The notes beneath the pieces are model-generated. The model ran no database searches and had not been told where the DNA came from. It saw nothing but the letters and a program-made list of their open reading frames with translations. From an uncultured Flavihumibacter sp. (GTDB lineage Bacteria > Bacteroidota > Bacteroidia > Chitinophagales > Chitinophagaceae), in contig CABHOY010000049.1 of the NCBI GenBank assembly GCA_902168105.1, forward strand, positions 1-64,000: DNA of 64,000 nt, read 5' to 3'. Numbering within the stretch: the first letter of the stretch is position 1; every line of letters begins with the position of its first letter. This document shows positions 17,489 to 26,522 of the stretch, one piece after another. The position numbers and the translations under genes were made by a program.

Positions 17489-19357
17489 ATGAGAAAAATA
17501 CATTACGCTCTTAGCCTGTGTTTATTGTTTTCTTCGGTTAATTCAATGGCGCAATATGTCATTAAGGAGGCGGATAAACAATACGAGGTTTTTAAATACG
17601 CAGAAGCGATCAGCCTTTATGAAGAGGCTTACAATAAGAAGGCCACCCTGCATGCTGCAGAACGTCTGGGCGACTGTTACCGCCTGAATAATAACTATGC
17701 ACAGGCGGAACGCTGGTATGCCATCGCTACGGGAATGCCGGGTAGTAAAGCTGACAATCTGTTCTTCTACGCCCGCGCACTACAGAATAATTCAAAGTAT
17801 GCCGAGGCGAAAGTACAATACCAGAATTACGCAACGGCAGGTAAGAATGTTCCTGAAGAACTGAAGAATACATGGATCGCTTCCTGCGATTCTGCCATCA
17901 GCTGGATGAAAACGCCTTCTCCTCTGAAGATAGACAATAACAGGCCGCTGAACTCAGAGAAGTCTGACTGGAGCGCTGTGTCTTATCAGGGTGGTATGGT
18001 CTTTACTTCAGATCGTTTTACAGACAAAGCACATCAGCCTAAAAAGCATAGCCGCTTTTTACGTTTCGATACACGTAATACGCCAGATCCCTTGCTGAAT
18101 GGCTGGACAGGTAATGATTACCTGCACCTGTTCTACAAACCGGGTAATGGCGACAGTGTTCAGCTGTTTCCACTGGAAACAGGCACTGGTTATCACGTAG
18201 GATCGGCCAGTTTCACAAAGGATGGTAAGGAAATGTATTTTACCCTGACACGTATTCCCGGCAGGGGCAGCCGTGCAAAAGGTAGAGCTGTTACCGTTAA
18301 CATTGAAATTTACAGCAGCCGTCAGGATGCAAGTGGTAAATGGTCAGCACCGCTGGCATTCACCCATAATAATGTAACCGCATATTCCGTAGGTGATCCA
18401 TTCATTACTGAAGATGGCATGGCGCTTTATTTTTCCTCTAATATGCCCGGAGGCGCCGGAGGAACAGACCTGTATGTATGTTACAGGACAGCCGTAGGTG
18501 AATGGGGACCGCCTCTTAACCTGAAAGAGCTGAATACTCCCGGTAATGAACGCAGTCCGGCGGTGACCAAAAAACATGTTCTCTTCTTCGCAAGCGATGG
18601 CCGCGTCGGTATGGGTGGACTGGACATCTTTCGCATAGCGCTCGACAATACTGGTAAGACCAAAGGAACAGTGAGGAATATGGGTTATCCTTTTAACTCT
18701 CCGCAGGATGATTTTGCCTTTGGCGTGACAGAAGCTGGTATTGCTTATCTGTCATCCAACAGGGACGGTGGTGTTGGTAATGATGATATTTATACTGTGG
18801 CAAGGTTGAAAGAGGGCGAGCTGGAAATAGACGAGCCGTCAACCGGCGATGGTAATTCAACCGCTGTGCAGGATACTATTAATAAAGTTCCGGTTGCAAA
18901 ACCAGATAGTACTTCCGTTCCTACCGGTATTGACCCTAAGGGTAATCCGGTGGCGACTACGCCTGTACCAGAACCTGTGGAGGATAGCGTTACTACTACA
19001 CCGATCGAGCCTGTAATTCCTGATATCTACTTTGACTTTAATAAAGCGGATATCCGCGCCGATGCACAGCCATCATTGGAAATAGTAGTTAAATTACTGG
19101 CAGATATTCCTGGTAGCATTGTAGAGGTAGGTTCACATACCGACAGCCGTGGTAACGATGCATTTAACCTGCAGCTCTCCCAGAAACGTGCCGCATCAGT
19201 GGCTAACTACCTGGTGGGTAAAGGTGTGACGAAGACAAGGATCAAGTCAGTGGGCTATGGTGAGACGAAGTTGAGGAATAAGTGTGGCAATGGGGTGACT
19301 TGTAGTGAGGACGAGCATAAGCTGAACAGGAGGACGGAGTTTAAGATTGTGAAGTAA
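17489..19357 (+). CDS. TPR/PD40/OmpA-family protein, PorE-like T9SS partner
   Basis: 622 aa from ATG 17489, chosen because MRKIHYALSLCLLFSSVNSM is a signal peptide; an upstream in-frame ATG (17393) overlaps the PorP/SprF gene by 80 bp. Domains: TPR-like helices about 25-140 (AEAISLYEEAY; RLGDCYRLNN), PD40/WD40-like propeller about 165-440 (GGMVFTSDRF; GMALYFSSNMPGG; VLFFASDGR), linker, OmpA peptidoglycan-binding domain about 515-622 (IYFDFNKADIRADAQPSL; VGSHTDSRGND; KSVGYGETK). It should anchor the surface protein/PorP complex to peptidoglycan. The same operon as the two genes before it is likely. Confidence 0.9.
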   Translation: MRKIHYALSLCLLFSSVNSMAQYVIKEADKQYEVFKYAEAISLYEEAYNKKATLHAAERLGDCYRLNNNYAQAERWYAIATGMPGSKADNLFFYARALQNNSKYAEAKVQYQNYATAGKNVPEELKNTWIASCDSAISWMKTPSPLKIDNNRPLNSEKSDWSAVSYQGGMVFTSDRFTDKAHQPKKHSRFLRFDTRNTPDPLLNGWTGNDYLHLFYKPGNGDSVQLFPLETGTGYHVGSASFTKDGKEMYFTLTRIPGRGSRAKGRAVTVNIEIYSSRQDASGKWSAPLAFTHNNVTAYSVGDPFITEDGMALYFSSNMPGGAGGTDLYVCYRTAVGEWGPPLNLKELNTPGNERSPAVTKKHVLFFASDGRVGMGGLDIFRIALDNTGKTKGTVRNMGYPFNSPQDDFAFGVTEAGIAYLSSNRDGGVGNDDIYTVARLKEGELEIDEPSTGDGNSTAVQDTINKVPVAKPDSTSVPTGIDPKGNPVATTPVPEPVEDSVTTTPIEPVIPDIYFDFNKADIRADAQPSLEIVVKLLADIPGSIVEVGSHTDSRGNDAFNLQLSQKRAASVANYLVGKGVTKTRIKSVGYGETKLRNKCGNGVTCSEDEHKLNRRTEFKIVK

Positions 19358-19375
19358 GAAACTTTATAATTAATA

Positions 19376-19406
19376 GGGTGGGAGGAATATCTTCTCACCC
19401 TTTTTT
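19376..19406 (+). terminator. Terminator after the OmpA-family gene
   Basis: GGGTGGGAG pairs imperfectly with CTTCTCACCC (19391-19400) and is followed by TTTTTTA. It lies 19 bp after the OmpA-family stop. Confidence 0.7.
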
Positions 19407-19411
19407 ATGGT

Positions 19412-19482
19412 GACAAAGAGAGATGACAATAGATTTTTTGTCAAGTTTTTTGACAAAAAATCTATTGTCATCTCTCTTTGTC
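19412..19482. repeat. Perfect 33-bp inverted repeat (71-bp hairpin element)
   Basis: The left arm 19412-19444 is the exact reverse complement of the right arm 19450-19482, with the 5-nt spacer GTTTT. Each arm starts GACAAAGAGAG and ends TTTTGTCAA, and contains an inner TGACA...TGTCA pair. No T-tract follows the right arm, and a proper terminator already precedes it. It is therefore more than a simple terminator: a miniature mobile or REP-like palindrome, or a strong transcription barrier before the AraC gene. Confidence 0.8.
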
Positions 19483-19545
19483 GCTTACTGTTATCATAAT
19501 CCCCCGACTTCCTTATTTTTGCAACGGTCTACCTAATCATCCATC

Positions 19546-20400
19546 ATGAAAAGAATCTGTTCTTCCGCCGGCGAAACACTTCTCAGCCTGAATACGGACC
19601 CCAACTGTCTCTCTTCCCCTGCACAGTTCTCCGAATATACCGTTGTTTTCATCTGGGAAGGAGAGGGCCTCTACCATGCCGACTTCGGTACTTTCCCTTT
19701 CAAAGGCCCCGTACTACTCTTTTCCACCCCTCTACAGATAATCTACATAGAACAGACGAAACCCTGCGATCTCACTATCTTACAATTCCATGGCGATTTT
19801 TACTGCATAGAGTACCACAAAGCCCAGGTTGCCTGTAACGGATTACTGTTTAATAACATCTATATAGAGCCCTCGGTAAAACTGGATGAAAGGGAAACGC
19901 TGAGTTTCCGGAACCTGCTGGACGAGTTAACCGCAGAATTTGACGCATCTGGTTGTGACGAGATCGTGATGAGGGGATATCTACAGCTGCTGCTCGCAAA
20001 ATCCAGCAGTATCAAACTTAAGTCTGCGGCTAATAAACAGGAGCTGCAGGAGAAGGATGAACAAATGGAAAAGTTCAGGGAACTGTTAGACGAGCATTAC
20101 CTCACGCTACACAAGCCTGCCGATTATGCGGACCTGCTGGCTATGTCGCCCAATAACTTCACAAAACGCTGCACCCGGTATTTCAAGAAATCGCCCTCTA
20201 TTATGATCCAGGAGCGCCTGGTCCTGGAAGCTAAGAAACAGCTGCACCTGACCCGGCGTAGTATCAAGGAGATCGCCTTCGCCCTGCAATTCAGCGACGA
20301 GTTCTATTTCAGCCGGTTCTTCAAGAAGTTTACGAAGGTGTCCCCCCAGACCTTCCGCCAAAAGACAGGTATCTCTATTGTTGCGGATCTACCTCAGTAA
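19546..20400 (+). CDS. AraC-family transcriptional regulator
   Basis: 284 aa. The N-terminal ~160 residues are a cupin-like sensor region (EYTVVFIWEGEGLYHADFGT; GPVLLFSTPLQI). The C-terminal ~100 residues carry the double helix-turn-helix (YADLLAMSPNNFTKRCTRYF; SIKEIAFALQFSDEFYFSRF), ending with the typical AraC signature FTKVSPQTFRQK. The DUF417 gene starts 134 bp downstream on the same strand and is the likely target. Confidence 0.92.
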   Translation: MKRICSSAGETLLSLNTDPNCLSSPAQFSEYTVVFIWEGEGLYHADFGTFPFKGPVLLFSTPLQIIYIEQTKPCDLTILQFHGDFYCIEYHKAQVACNGLLFNNIYIEPSVKLDERETLSFRNLLDELTAEFDASGCDEIVMRGYLQLLLAKSSSIKLKSAANKQELQEKDEQMEKFRELLDEHYLTLHKPADYADLLAMSPNNFTKRCTRYFKKSPSIMIQERLVLEAKKQLHLTRRSIKEIAFALQFSDEFYFSRFFKKFTKVSPQTFRQKTGISIVADLPQ

Positions 20401-20533
20401 TATTCCCCTCATTATTATTCCCCCGCTTTGGCAGATTTGTCCAAGTGAAGGACTGTATCGTCCATGTTCCGCCGTGACCGATGTATCTACCTTTACATCG
20501 TCAAACACACACAAACAAATAACTCTGAAGATC

Positions 20534-21115
20534 ATGAAAAATTCATTAGTAACATTTATATCTAACCTCGATCAATTTGGTAAGAAGGCAGTGCGTCTGG
20601 GTATTGTGGTTGTTTTTCTATGGATTGGCGGACTGAAGTTTTTCACCTATGAAGCTGATGGTATTACCCCCTTTGTGGCGAATAGCCCATTCATGTCATT
20701 CTTTTATAATCATCCTGACGAATATAAAGGTCATATAAATAAAGAAGGCGAACTGGTTGCTGAAAATCACCAGTGGCATGTTGAGAACAATACATATGGA
20801 TTTTCTACAGGCCTGGGTATTATGCTGGTTACATTTGCGATACTCGTAGCGTTGTATAAAGTAGTACCCTTTGCCAGTATGATAGGCAGTATAATGATCT
20901 TTATTATGAGCCTGGGAACGCTTTCCTTCCTGGTAACAACGCCGGAAAGCTGGGTGCCGCACCTGACAGATCATAACTGGGGATTCCCGTACTTGTCCGG
21001 ACGCGGCAGGCTGGTGATAAAAGACATAGTCATCCTGGGCGGGGCTATTATCACAGCGAGTGAATCAGCAAAGATCTATCTGCACAGACAAAGAATAAAA
21101 AATAATACGCACTGA
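20534..21115 (+). CDS. DUF417-family (YkgB-like) membrane protein
   Basis: 193 aa from ATG 20534 (MKNSLVTFISNLDQFGKKAV). The frame is open upstream to an ATG overlapping the AraC gene, but that extension has no family features. About four hydrophobic segments are seen: GIVVVFLWIGGLKFF, STGLGIMLVTFAILVALYK, SMIGSIMIFIMSLGTLSFLV and IKDIVILGGAIITA. The conserved patch WIGGLKFFTYEADGI..FVANSPF is typical of YkgB/RclC-like proteins, which in E. coli are linked to chlorine stress. The stress link here is inference from family and from the AraC neighbour. Confidence 0.85.
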   Translation: MKNSLVTFISNLDQFGKKAVRLGIVVVFLWIGGLKFFTYEADGITPFVANSPFMSFFYNHPDEYKGHINKEGELVAENHQWHVENNTYGFSTGLGIMLVTFAILVALYKVVPFASMIGSIMIFIMSLGTLSFLVTTPESWVPHLTDHNWGFPYLSGRGRLVIKDIVILGGAIITASESAKIYLHRQRIKNNTH

Positions 21116-21154
21116 TTATTAACAAGCTTTTATTTGTGTGTTGTATATAAAGAA

Positions 21155-21180
21155 AACGGCGCCTCTCGTGAGGCGCCGTT
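21155..21180. terminator. Bidirectional terminator between convergent genes
   Basis: AACGGCGCCTC (21155-21165) and GAGGCGCCGTT (21170-21180) form a perfect 11-bp stem with loop TCGT. On the minus strand it is followed by TTTTCTTT. It separates the DUF417 gene (+) from the convergent gene ending at 21188. Confidence 0.85.
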
Positions 21181-21187
21181 CCTATAA

Positions 21188-22756
21188 TTAGATAGACTCT
21201 ATCGAAAACTTCGTGTACTTCTCTTTCTTGTTATATTCAGACACAATAACGTGTCCTTCTTTAGCAGGATAAAGCGAAGTACGGATATTACCATCCTTGT
21301 GAGGAATGGTCCGTATTATTTTATGTTGATCAACATTGTAAATAGTCGCTTTCTTGTCATCATCCATGATCAGGAATGTAGACTTCGTATCAGAAGCAGA
21401 TACTGTGTAAAAACCATGTTTTTCCGCCATATAACCTGGCGCCCTGCCTGATAGCACACGGCCCCTGGCAGCTTCGATCGTATTTATCTCGGCTAATTTT
21501 CCGGTGGAGTCCTGTTTTATGAGCACACCATCGGTGATCCGGAATTTCGAAGTTCCTGCAGAACCTAGTATAAACAAAGGCGGCATGATCAGCGGAGCCG
21601 TAATAACAGAACTGGCGATGCAACCCCATCTTGTTTTCTTGCTCATGTTGGAACCTGCAAAATAGGTGTTCCCGTTGTAGTCTCTAAAGGTGGTGCCGGG
21701 TATCATATAACCATGTGTGGCAGACATATACCCTTTGCGGGTTACATCGGGATTGGAGTTGTCATCCCAGTAAGTAAATAACTGTTGAACATCTGATTTA
21801 TCATGCCCGTTCACGCTGATAGTGAATACTCCTTTATACAGGCGTTTGGTCAGACCCTTTACTGTTTCATAGTTATTGACCGGTCTTGATTTAAGAATGT
21901 AGCCGCTGATAAAAGGTTTCCCTGTCGCAGGATCATTATCAAATGATACTACCTGTAAGGGGTTCTTTTTCTTGTCTTCCAGCGGGTATTTCAGAATGCC
22001 CGATTTGTTGTCCACATCATAAGAGATCAGGGAATAACCACCTAAGTGTACACGCTCATCTTTTTTCAGCAACAGGTGTACATCATGCCAGGAGGTCAGC
22101 ATATAATAATGGTCCGCGATCTCTGTGATATATTTTTCCCAGAGCAACTCTCCCTGGGTGTTATACACAAGCAGGTAGTTATGCTCATTGTCGGCAAAGA
22201 AGAAGACAAAACCTTTTTCTTTGATGTTTTTCATCTGCAGAAAGATGTTCAGCGCCTCGTTAGGATCATTGCCATATTGTGCAAAGTCCCAGGCCTGGCG
22301 TACCTTAACTGTCAGTTTTTTTTCTGCAGTATGGGCAATCTTTCCATCGAGGCTGATAAATTGCGCAAACACGGACATATAGCCATTCTTCAGCGCTTCA
22401 TTACGGTTGCCCCTGTTCCCGAACTCATACCCTATAACATTGCTTTTAAGGTATGCGAGACATAAGGTATCTTTCTCGAACGACACCTGGCGGAGGTCCA
22501 GTTTCAGTTCTTTGAAAGTAACCACCCCAAGGTCATTGAGGTTTTCGTCCATGATGGTGATCTTATAATTGAAGGAGTCTTTATCACTTCTTTCCAGTTC
22601 GGTAAACGAAAGATACCCGACCAATGCACCATCCTGCATGATGGTTTTAAGTTTTGTGGAGATCCCTTCGCTCACCTCTTTGAACACTTTTGTCTGGGCG
22701 TGGCTATATTGTAAAGCGGTAAATGCCAATAGTACTGCCAGAAAGAATTTTTTCAT
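21188..22756 (-). CDS. Exported protein of unknown function
   Basis: 522 aa from the start at 22756. An in-frame ATG 13 codons upstream overlaps the preceding gene, and MKKFFLAVLLAFTALQYSHA (22756) is a clean signal peptide. No family is recognised. The protein is beta-rich with segments reminiscent of a propeller (GFVFFFADNEHNYLLVYNTQ; HLGGYSLISYDVDNKSG; STFLIMDDDKKATIYNVDQH). A hydrophobic stretch, CIASSVITAPLIMPPLFILG (around residue 395), could be membrane-associated. The M48 metallopeptidase gene ends 25 bp upstream, so the two are probably one operon and may act together at the cell envelope. Confidence 0.7.
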   Translation of the reverse strand: MKKFFLAVLLAFTALQYSHAQTKVFKEVSEGISTKLKTIMQDGALVGYLSFTELERSDKDSFNYKITIMDENLNDLGVVTFKELKLDLRQVSFEKDTLCLAYLKSNVIGYEFGNRGNRNEALKNGYMSVFAQFISLDGKIAHTAEKKLTVKVRQAWDFAQYGNDPNEALNIFLQMKNIKEKGFVFFFADNEHNYLLVYNTQGELLWEKYITEIADHYYMLTSWHDVHLLLKKDERVHLGGYSLISYDVDNKSGILKYPLEDKKKNPLQVVSFDNDPATGKPFISGYILKSRPVNNYETVKGLTKRLYKGVFTISVNGHDKSDVQQLFTYWDDNSNPDVTRKGYMSATHGYMIPGTTFRDYNGNTYFAGSNMSKKTRWGCIASSVITAPLIMPPLFILGSAGTSKFRITDGVLIKQDSTGKLAEINTIEAARGRVLSGRAPGYMAEKHGFYTVSASDTKSTFLIMDDDKKATIYNVDQHKIIRTIPHKDGNIRTSLYPAKEGHVIVSEYNKKEKYTKFSIESI

Positions 22757-22781
22757 GATATAGGGTGAATTATGATTGAAG

Positions 22782-24245
22782 CTATTTCTTTTCAATATCG
22801 TTTGCGAATTCGCAATACAAACTGCTTTTATTATTGCTTGTAAACTCTTTCGCTGCTTTTACGCCTGCACCACCCGTAGTACCTGCATCAATGGTAAGAA
22901 CATTGAGTAGGCTTTTGAGGTCCTTTTCAGACGCGGACATGTTGCTCCAGAAAGCAGCGTTTTGGAATTGCTTACAACTTTTCTCCAGTTCTTCACGGGG
23001 TATTTGTTCAAGCATCGTCTGCAGCTCGTAGTAATTTTTGGAGATATACTCTTTCTGTGTCACGCCAATGGCGGCGAAACGGTGCAGTTCTTTGTCTGCG
23101 TGAAATAATTCCAGCATAATGTTATGCAGCATGAAATCGTACCACGGGTCATTGGAGCCCCTGTCCTTTTCCAGCAGTATCCGGTAGAGGCAAGGCGCCA
23201 GATGCATATTACAGTACATATTCCAGATCATCATTTTACCGGCTTTTTCCCTGATACGTTCAGGTACAGGCGTCAGTTGCTGGCCGGTCGTAGCTGCTGC
23301 TTTCGTATTGTTGTAACGTACGATACAGTCAGGGTGCGTTTTCATCGAATCCTGCAGGGCCACGCTTTCCTGGAAATTATAGCTCTTTGTTGAAAGACCT
23401 TTGGAGCGCTTTTTCAACCAGGCATCGTCAATTGTGACACTGTATGGTGAAAAGTAGTTTTTGATCGGTTGTTTAAGCGGCTCGTGATATACCATGTCGG
23501 CACTGTCCAGGCGCAGGAAGAAAGCAGGATCAAAGGCCAGATGAGCGTTCTTCAGGAGGATAATTGCCATCGAGTCCGCATCACTTTCACGATAACGCTG
23601 GTGCTTACTTCTGTCGAAAGAATAGTTCTCAAATATTTTCTTCAGGCGGGTCAGTCGTTCATACCTGGAATCCAGTACGTCTTCCAGTGATTGTTTGTAC
23701 TCGTCGGATGTCAGCCACTCCGCACGCTTCCTCATAGAGTTTTCGGCGTGTTCGAGGATATTGTGCGACATCTCATGCGCCAGTGTGAGTGCGATCTCTT
23801 CACGGGACCGTGCGAAAACGAGCAGACCAAGGTTAATGGCTACCACATTATTACCAATGGCATATGCGTTGACGGAAGGGCTTCTGTCAATGAACAGCAT
23901 CGGTTGAACGGGCATGTAGCTCTTATTCGCCTTTGCAATTTCGTTAGCGATCCCTCCCAGGTAGTCGTACAGCTCTTTGTCGTGTACGTAATCGTCGTCC
24001 TCAATAGCATCCAGGAAGAAGCTGGTCCTTTCGTCCCATATTTCCTTGTACTTTTTCTGGACGGTTTTGTCTTTATACCTGGCAGGGCAGGTCCATTCTT
24101 TCTTCAGGGAGTCTTTTTGCTTCTGGTAATAGAGGTGCGAAAGCTCCTGGTAACTGTACAGATCATTGGTCTGACTTCTGGAATTGTGGCTGAGCACTGT
24201 TAGCAACAGCAATAGTAGTGTAAAACACTTAGGTATAGGTCTCAT
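22782..24245 (-). CDS. Exported M48-family zinc metallopeptidase
   Basis: 487 aa. Signal peptide MRPIPKCFTLLLLLLTVLSH. The zinc motif HEMSH (H157, E158, H161) sits in IALTLAHEMSHNILEHAE, preceded by SVNAYAIGNNVVAINLGLL, and the third ligand is probably E220 in RYRESDADSMA. This is the M48/BepA-like arrangement of periplasmic proteases. The C-terminal half (about 260-487) is helical and unassigned. No transmembrane helices beyond the leader are seen, so it acts in the periplasm. It is the first gene of a two-gene minus-strand unit, divergent from the protease at 24413. Confidence 0.88.
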   Translation of the reverse strand: MRPIPKCFTLLLLLLTVLSHNSRSQTNDLYSYQELSHLYYQKQKDSLKKEWTCPARYKDKTVQKKYKEIWDERTSFFLDAIEDDDYVHDKELYDYLGGIANEIAKANKSYMPVQPMLFIDRSPSVNAYAIGNNVVAINLGLLVFARSREEIALTLAHEMSHNILEHAENSMRKRAEWLTSDEYKQSLEDVLDSRYERLTRLKKIFENYSFDRSKHQRYRESDADSMAIILLKNAHLAFDPAFFLRLDSADMVYHEPLKQPIKNYFSPYSVTIDDAWLKKRSKGLSTKSYNFQESVALQDSMKTHPDCIVRYNNTKAAATTGQQLTPVPERIREKAGKMMIWNMYCNMHLAPCLYRILLEKDRGSNDPWYDFMLHNIMLELFHADKELHRFAAIGVTQKEYISKNYYELQTMLEQIPREELEKSCKQFQNAAFWSNMSASEKDLKSLLNVLTIDAGTTGGAGVKAAKEFTSNNKSSLYCEFANDIEKK

Positions 24246-24412
24246 ACATGTATTGTCCCCGGGATGCGGGATGATAACGCAAGATAAGAATTTTCTATAT
24301 ATTTAATAATATCAGGGTAAGTGTAGTGAAGCCGCTTTGCGGCGATCCATATACAGGATGTCAAACGGAGAATTATCTTTATCCGCCGGTTTTAAAGACC
24401 GGGTCGATAAAA

Positions 24413-26074
24413 ATGAGAAAAAACCAACTATTTGTTATTCTCCTGACACTACTTGCAGGGAATAGCTACAGCCAACGTATTGCCGAAACTTTACCTCCCG
24501 TTATTCATGCTGCCATTGAAAAAGCTTATCCCGCCAGTGTAAGGATCTGGGGATATGACACCCTGTCTAATCAGCAGATGAGCGCCCAGTTCAGCGGGGT
24601 CGTAGTGACTGCCGAAGGACATATCCTGACCGTCGCTCACACAACTATCCCCGGAAAGACCTACAAGGTCACTTTCCCCGACGGAAGATCCGCCATTGCA
24701 CTGGCGCTTGGAAAGATCAACTTTCCTGAAACACCCATCTTACCGGATGTGGCAATGATGAAGATCATTGGTCCGGGACAATGGCCGTTTGCAGAAATGG
24801 CCCGTTCGGCCGCTCTGAAAGTGAATGAGCCCTGCATCAGTATCGCCTATCCCGAAAGCCTGAACCAGCCATTGCCAGCAGTGCGTTTTGGCCGTATTAC
24901 CCAGGTGAAGAATGATAAGGGCTTTGTACAGTCTTCCTGTATCATGGAACCTGGCGATTCCGGTGGCCCCCTGTTCGATTACCTCGGCCGTGTTATAGGA
25001 CTGCACAGCGCCGTTGATATCAGTGAAAAGATCAATTACGAAGTGCCGGTTGACCTCTACCGGAAATACTGGACGGCCCTGAACAAAGCAGAGCACTACA
25101 CGCAGTTCCCTTCAGGAGAAGATCCTGTTCCGGATGATCGGCTTGCAGCCGGTCTCATGGTCGTTCCACAGCTTGAAGATATAAACGTGGCATTGAAAAC
25201 AACCGGATATGATGGAACAAGTCTGAAAATCACCAGTAAGATCAAAGGGACAACAGAAACAGTGATCGGTACATTGTTTTCCGTAGATGGGAAGTCTATT
25301 ATTGTAAGCAAAAACTCCTCCGTAGGAGAACAACCTGTTGTTACTGTAAGTGGGAACAAACGGGTAGTAGCGACAATCCTTTATAGAGACAGGGCCAAAG
25401 ACCTGGTGTTACTGCAACTGCCTTCAAAGTTGAAAAAAGGGATCTCATTCCCGCTTGCGGCGCAAGGGGTGGATAGCCTGGGCAAGTTCCTGTTGTCTCC
25501 CCAGCCCGACACTATTGGCATAACAAGCGTATTGGGAAGCCGGGAGTTTTCGTTACCGAGAATGAGCAGCCTTGCATTCCTGGGTGCTGCTATTGCGCCC
25601 ACCGCCTCACCGTTGGCATTGACCTTTATAATGCCAGGATCTCCGGCCGCAGAAAGTGGTCTGCAGCCGGGCGATGTGGTGATCAGCATCCATGGCGTTC
25701 CGGTTAACAAGGCGGAAGATTATGGCCGCGAATTGTCTAAATACTGGCCAGGGGATAAGATCAAATTTGAGAGTCAGCGTAATGGCAATCTCAATACGGC
25801 GGAAATTACGCTCGGTACCCGGCCGGTACAGCCAGCCAGTCATCCGGCAGAGCTGTTTAAAGGTGGTAAGAGTGGCAGGAGGGACGGCTTTGAAAGTGTC
25901 TTTACACACGATGCGGTGATCAGACCGGAACAATGCGGCGGGCCCGTATTCGATACACATGGACATTTTTACGGTATCAATATTGCGCGGTTCTCCCGGA
26001 CCAGCAGTATTGTTATTCCAGCGGCGGCAGTACAACAATTCATTGATGTAAACCTACCCAGGAAAAATAGCTAG
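24413..26074 (+). CDS. Exported trypsin-like serine protease with PDZ and degenerate second protease domain
   Basis: 553 aa from ATG 24413 (signal peptide MRKNQLFVILLTLLAGNSYS); an upstream in-frame ATG lacks a leader. The first protease domain, about 30-225, has an intact triad: H76 (LTVAHTT), D112 (PDVAMMK), S183 (GDSGGP). A second chymotrypsin-like fold follows from about 270. The position matching His is K300 (IIVSKNS), Asp is kept (D330, KDLVLLQL), and the Ser position is Cys (C508, EQCGGPVFD). A PDZ domain (about 400-465, GSPAAESGLQPGDVVISI) is inserted within that second fold. The second domain is therefore probably a binding pseudoprotease. HtrA-like periplasmic quality control is likely. 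Confidence 0.85.
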   Translation: MRKNQLFVILLTLLAGNSYSQRIAETLPPVIHAAIEKAYPASVRIWGYDTLSNQQMSAQFSGVVVTAEGHILTVAHTTIPGKTYKVTFPDGRSAIALALGKINFPETPILPDVAMMKIIGPGQWPFAEMARSAALKVNEPCISIAYPESLNQPLPAVRFGRITQVKNDKGFVQSSCIMEPGDSGGPLFDYLGRVIGLHSAVDISEKINYEVPVDLYRKYWTALNKAEHYTQFPSGEDPVPDDRLAAGLMVVPQLEDINVALKTTGYDGTSLKITSKIKGTTETVIGTLFSVDGKSIIVSKNSSVGEQPVVTVSGNKRVVATILYRDRAKDLVLLQLPSKLKKGISFPLAAQGVDSLGKFLLSPQPDTIGITSVLGSREFSLPRMSSLAFLGAAIAPTASPLALTFIMPGSPAAESGLQPGDVVISIHGVPVNKAEDYGRELSKYWPGDKIKFESQRNGNLNTAEITLGTRPVQPASHPAELFKGGKSGRRDGFESVFTHDAVIRPEQCGGPVFDTHGHFYGINIARFSRTSSIVIPAAAVQQFIDVNLPRKNS

Positions 26075-26079
26075 ATACA

Positions 26080-26121
26080 GATAACAGCAACAGTCATGTA
26101 GCAGCGATTGTTGCTGTTATC
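26080..26121 (+). terminator. Stem-loop after the protease gene
   Basis: GATAACAGCAAC (26080-26091) is the exact reverse complement of GTTGCTGTTATC (26110-26121), with an 18-nt loop, starting 5 bp after the stop. There is no T-tract, so it may stabilise the 3' end or be a weak terminator. Confidence 0.5.
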
Positions 26122-26190
26122 ACCGATAGTCGGCAGAAAGTTTTATATTACTATCAATAACCTGATCGTTGAACTAAAAACATTAAGACA

Positions 26191-26460
26191 ATGAGTGAAA
26201 AGACCTGTCAGCATCTGAGTGAGATCACTGAAGTTAAAATAGGAGATGAGTATGTATGTGAAGAGTGTATCAAACATGGCGGGGAGTGGGTGCATCTTCG
26301 TACCTGTCAAACCTGTGGTGTTACCTTGTGTTGTGATCAGTCGCCGGAAACACATATGACCCGCCATTATCATGCAACGCATCATCCTGTAATAGCTTCT
26401 GCCGAGCCGGGCGAACGCTGGCTCTGGTGTTATCCTGACAAACAGTTTGCAGAATATTAA
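26191..26460 (+). CDS. UBP-type zinc finger protein
   Basis: 89 aa. Conserved Cys/His series: CQHL near the N-terminus, YVCEECIKHGGEWVHLRTCQ, TCGVTLCCDQS, THMTRHYHATHHP, ending in a WLWCYPD segment. This is the small stand-alone bacterial form of the ubiquitin-protease-type zinc finger (zf-UBP). The fold binds zinc. Bacteria lack classical ubiquitin, so the ligand is unknown. It is monocistronic by appearance. Confidence 0.88.
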   Translation: MSEKTCQHLSEITEVKIGDEYVCEECIKHGGEWVHLRTCQTCGVTLCCDQSPETHMTRHYHATHHPVIASAEPGERWLWCYPDKQFAEY

Positions 26461-26522
26461 CTGGTGCGGCATACGTGTTTCTACGCACTTTCAGAATGAC
26501 CAACCTGGATAGGTCGGGAGCT

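Noticed and set aside
20378..20533. N-terminal extension of the DUF417 gene overlapping AraC
   Set aside because: The extension lacks family sequence; the DUF417 match starts at ATG 20534.
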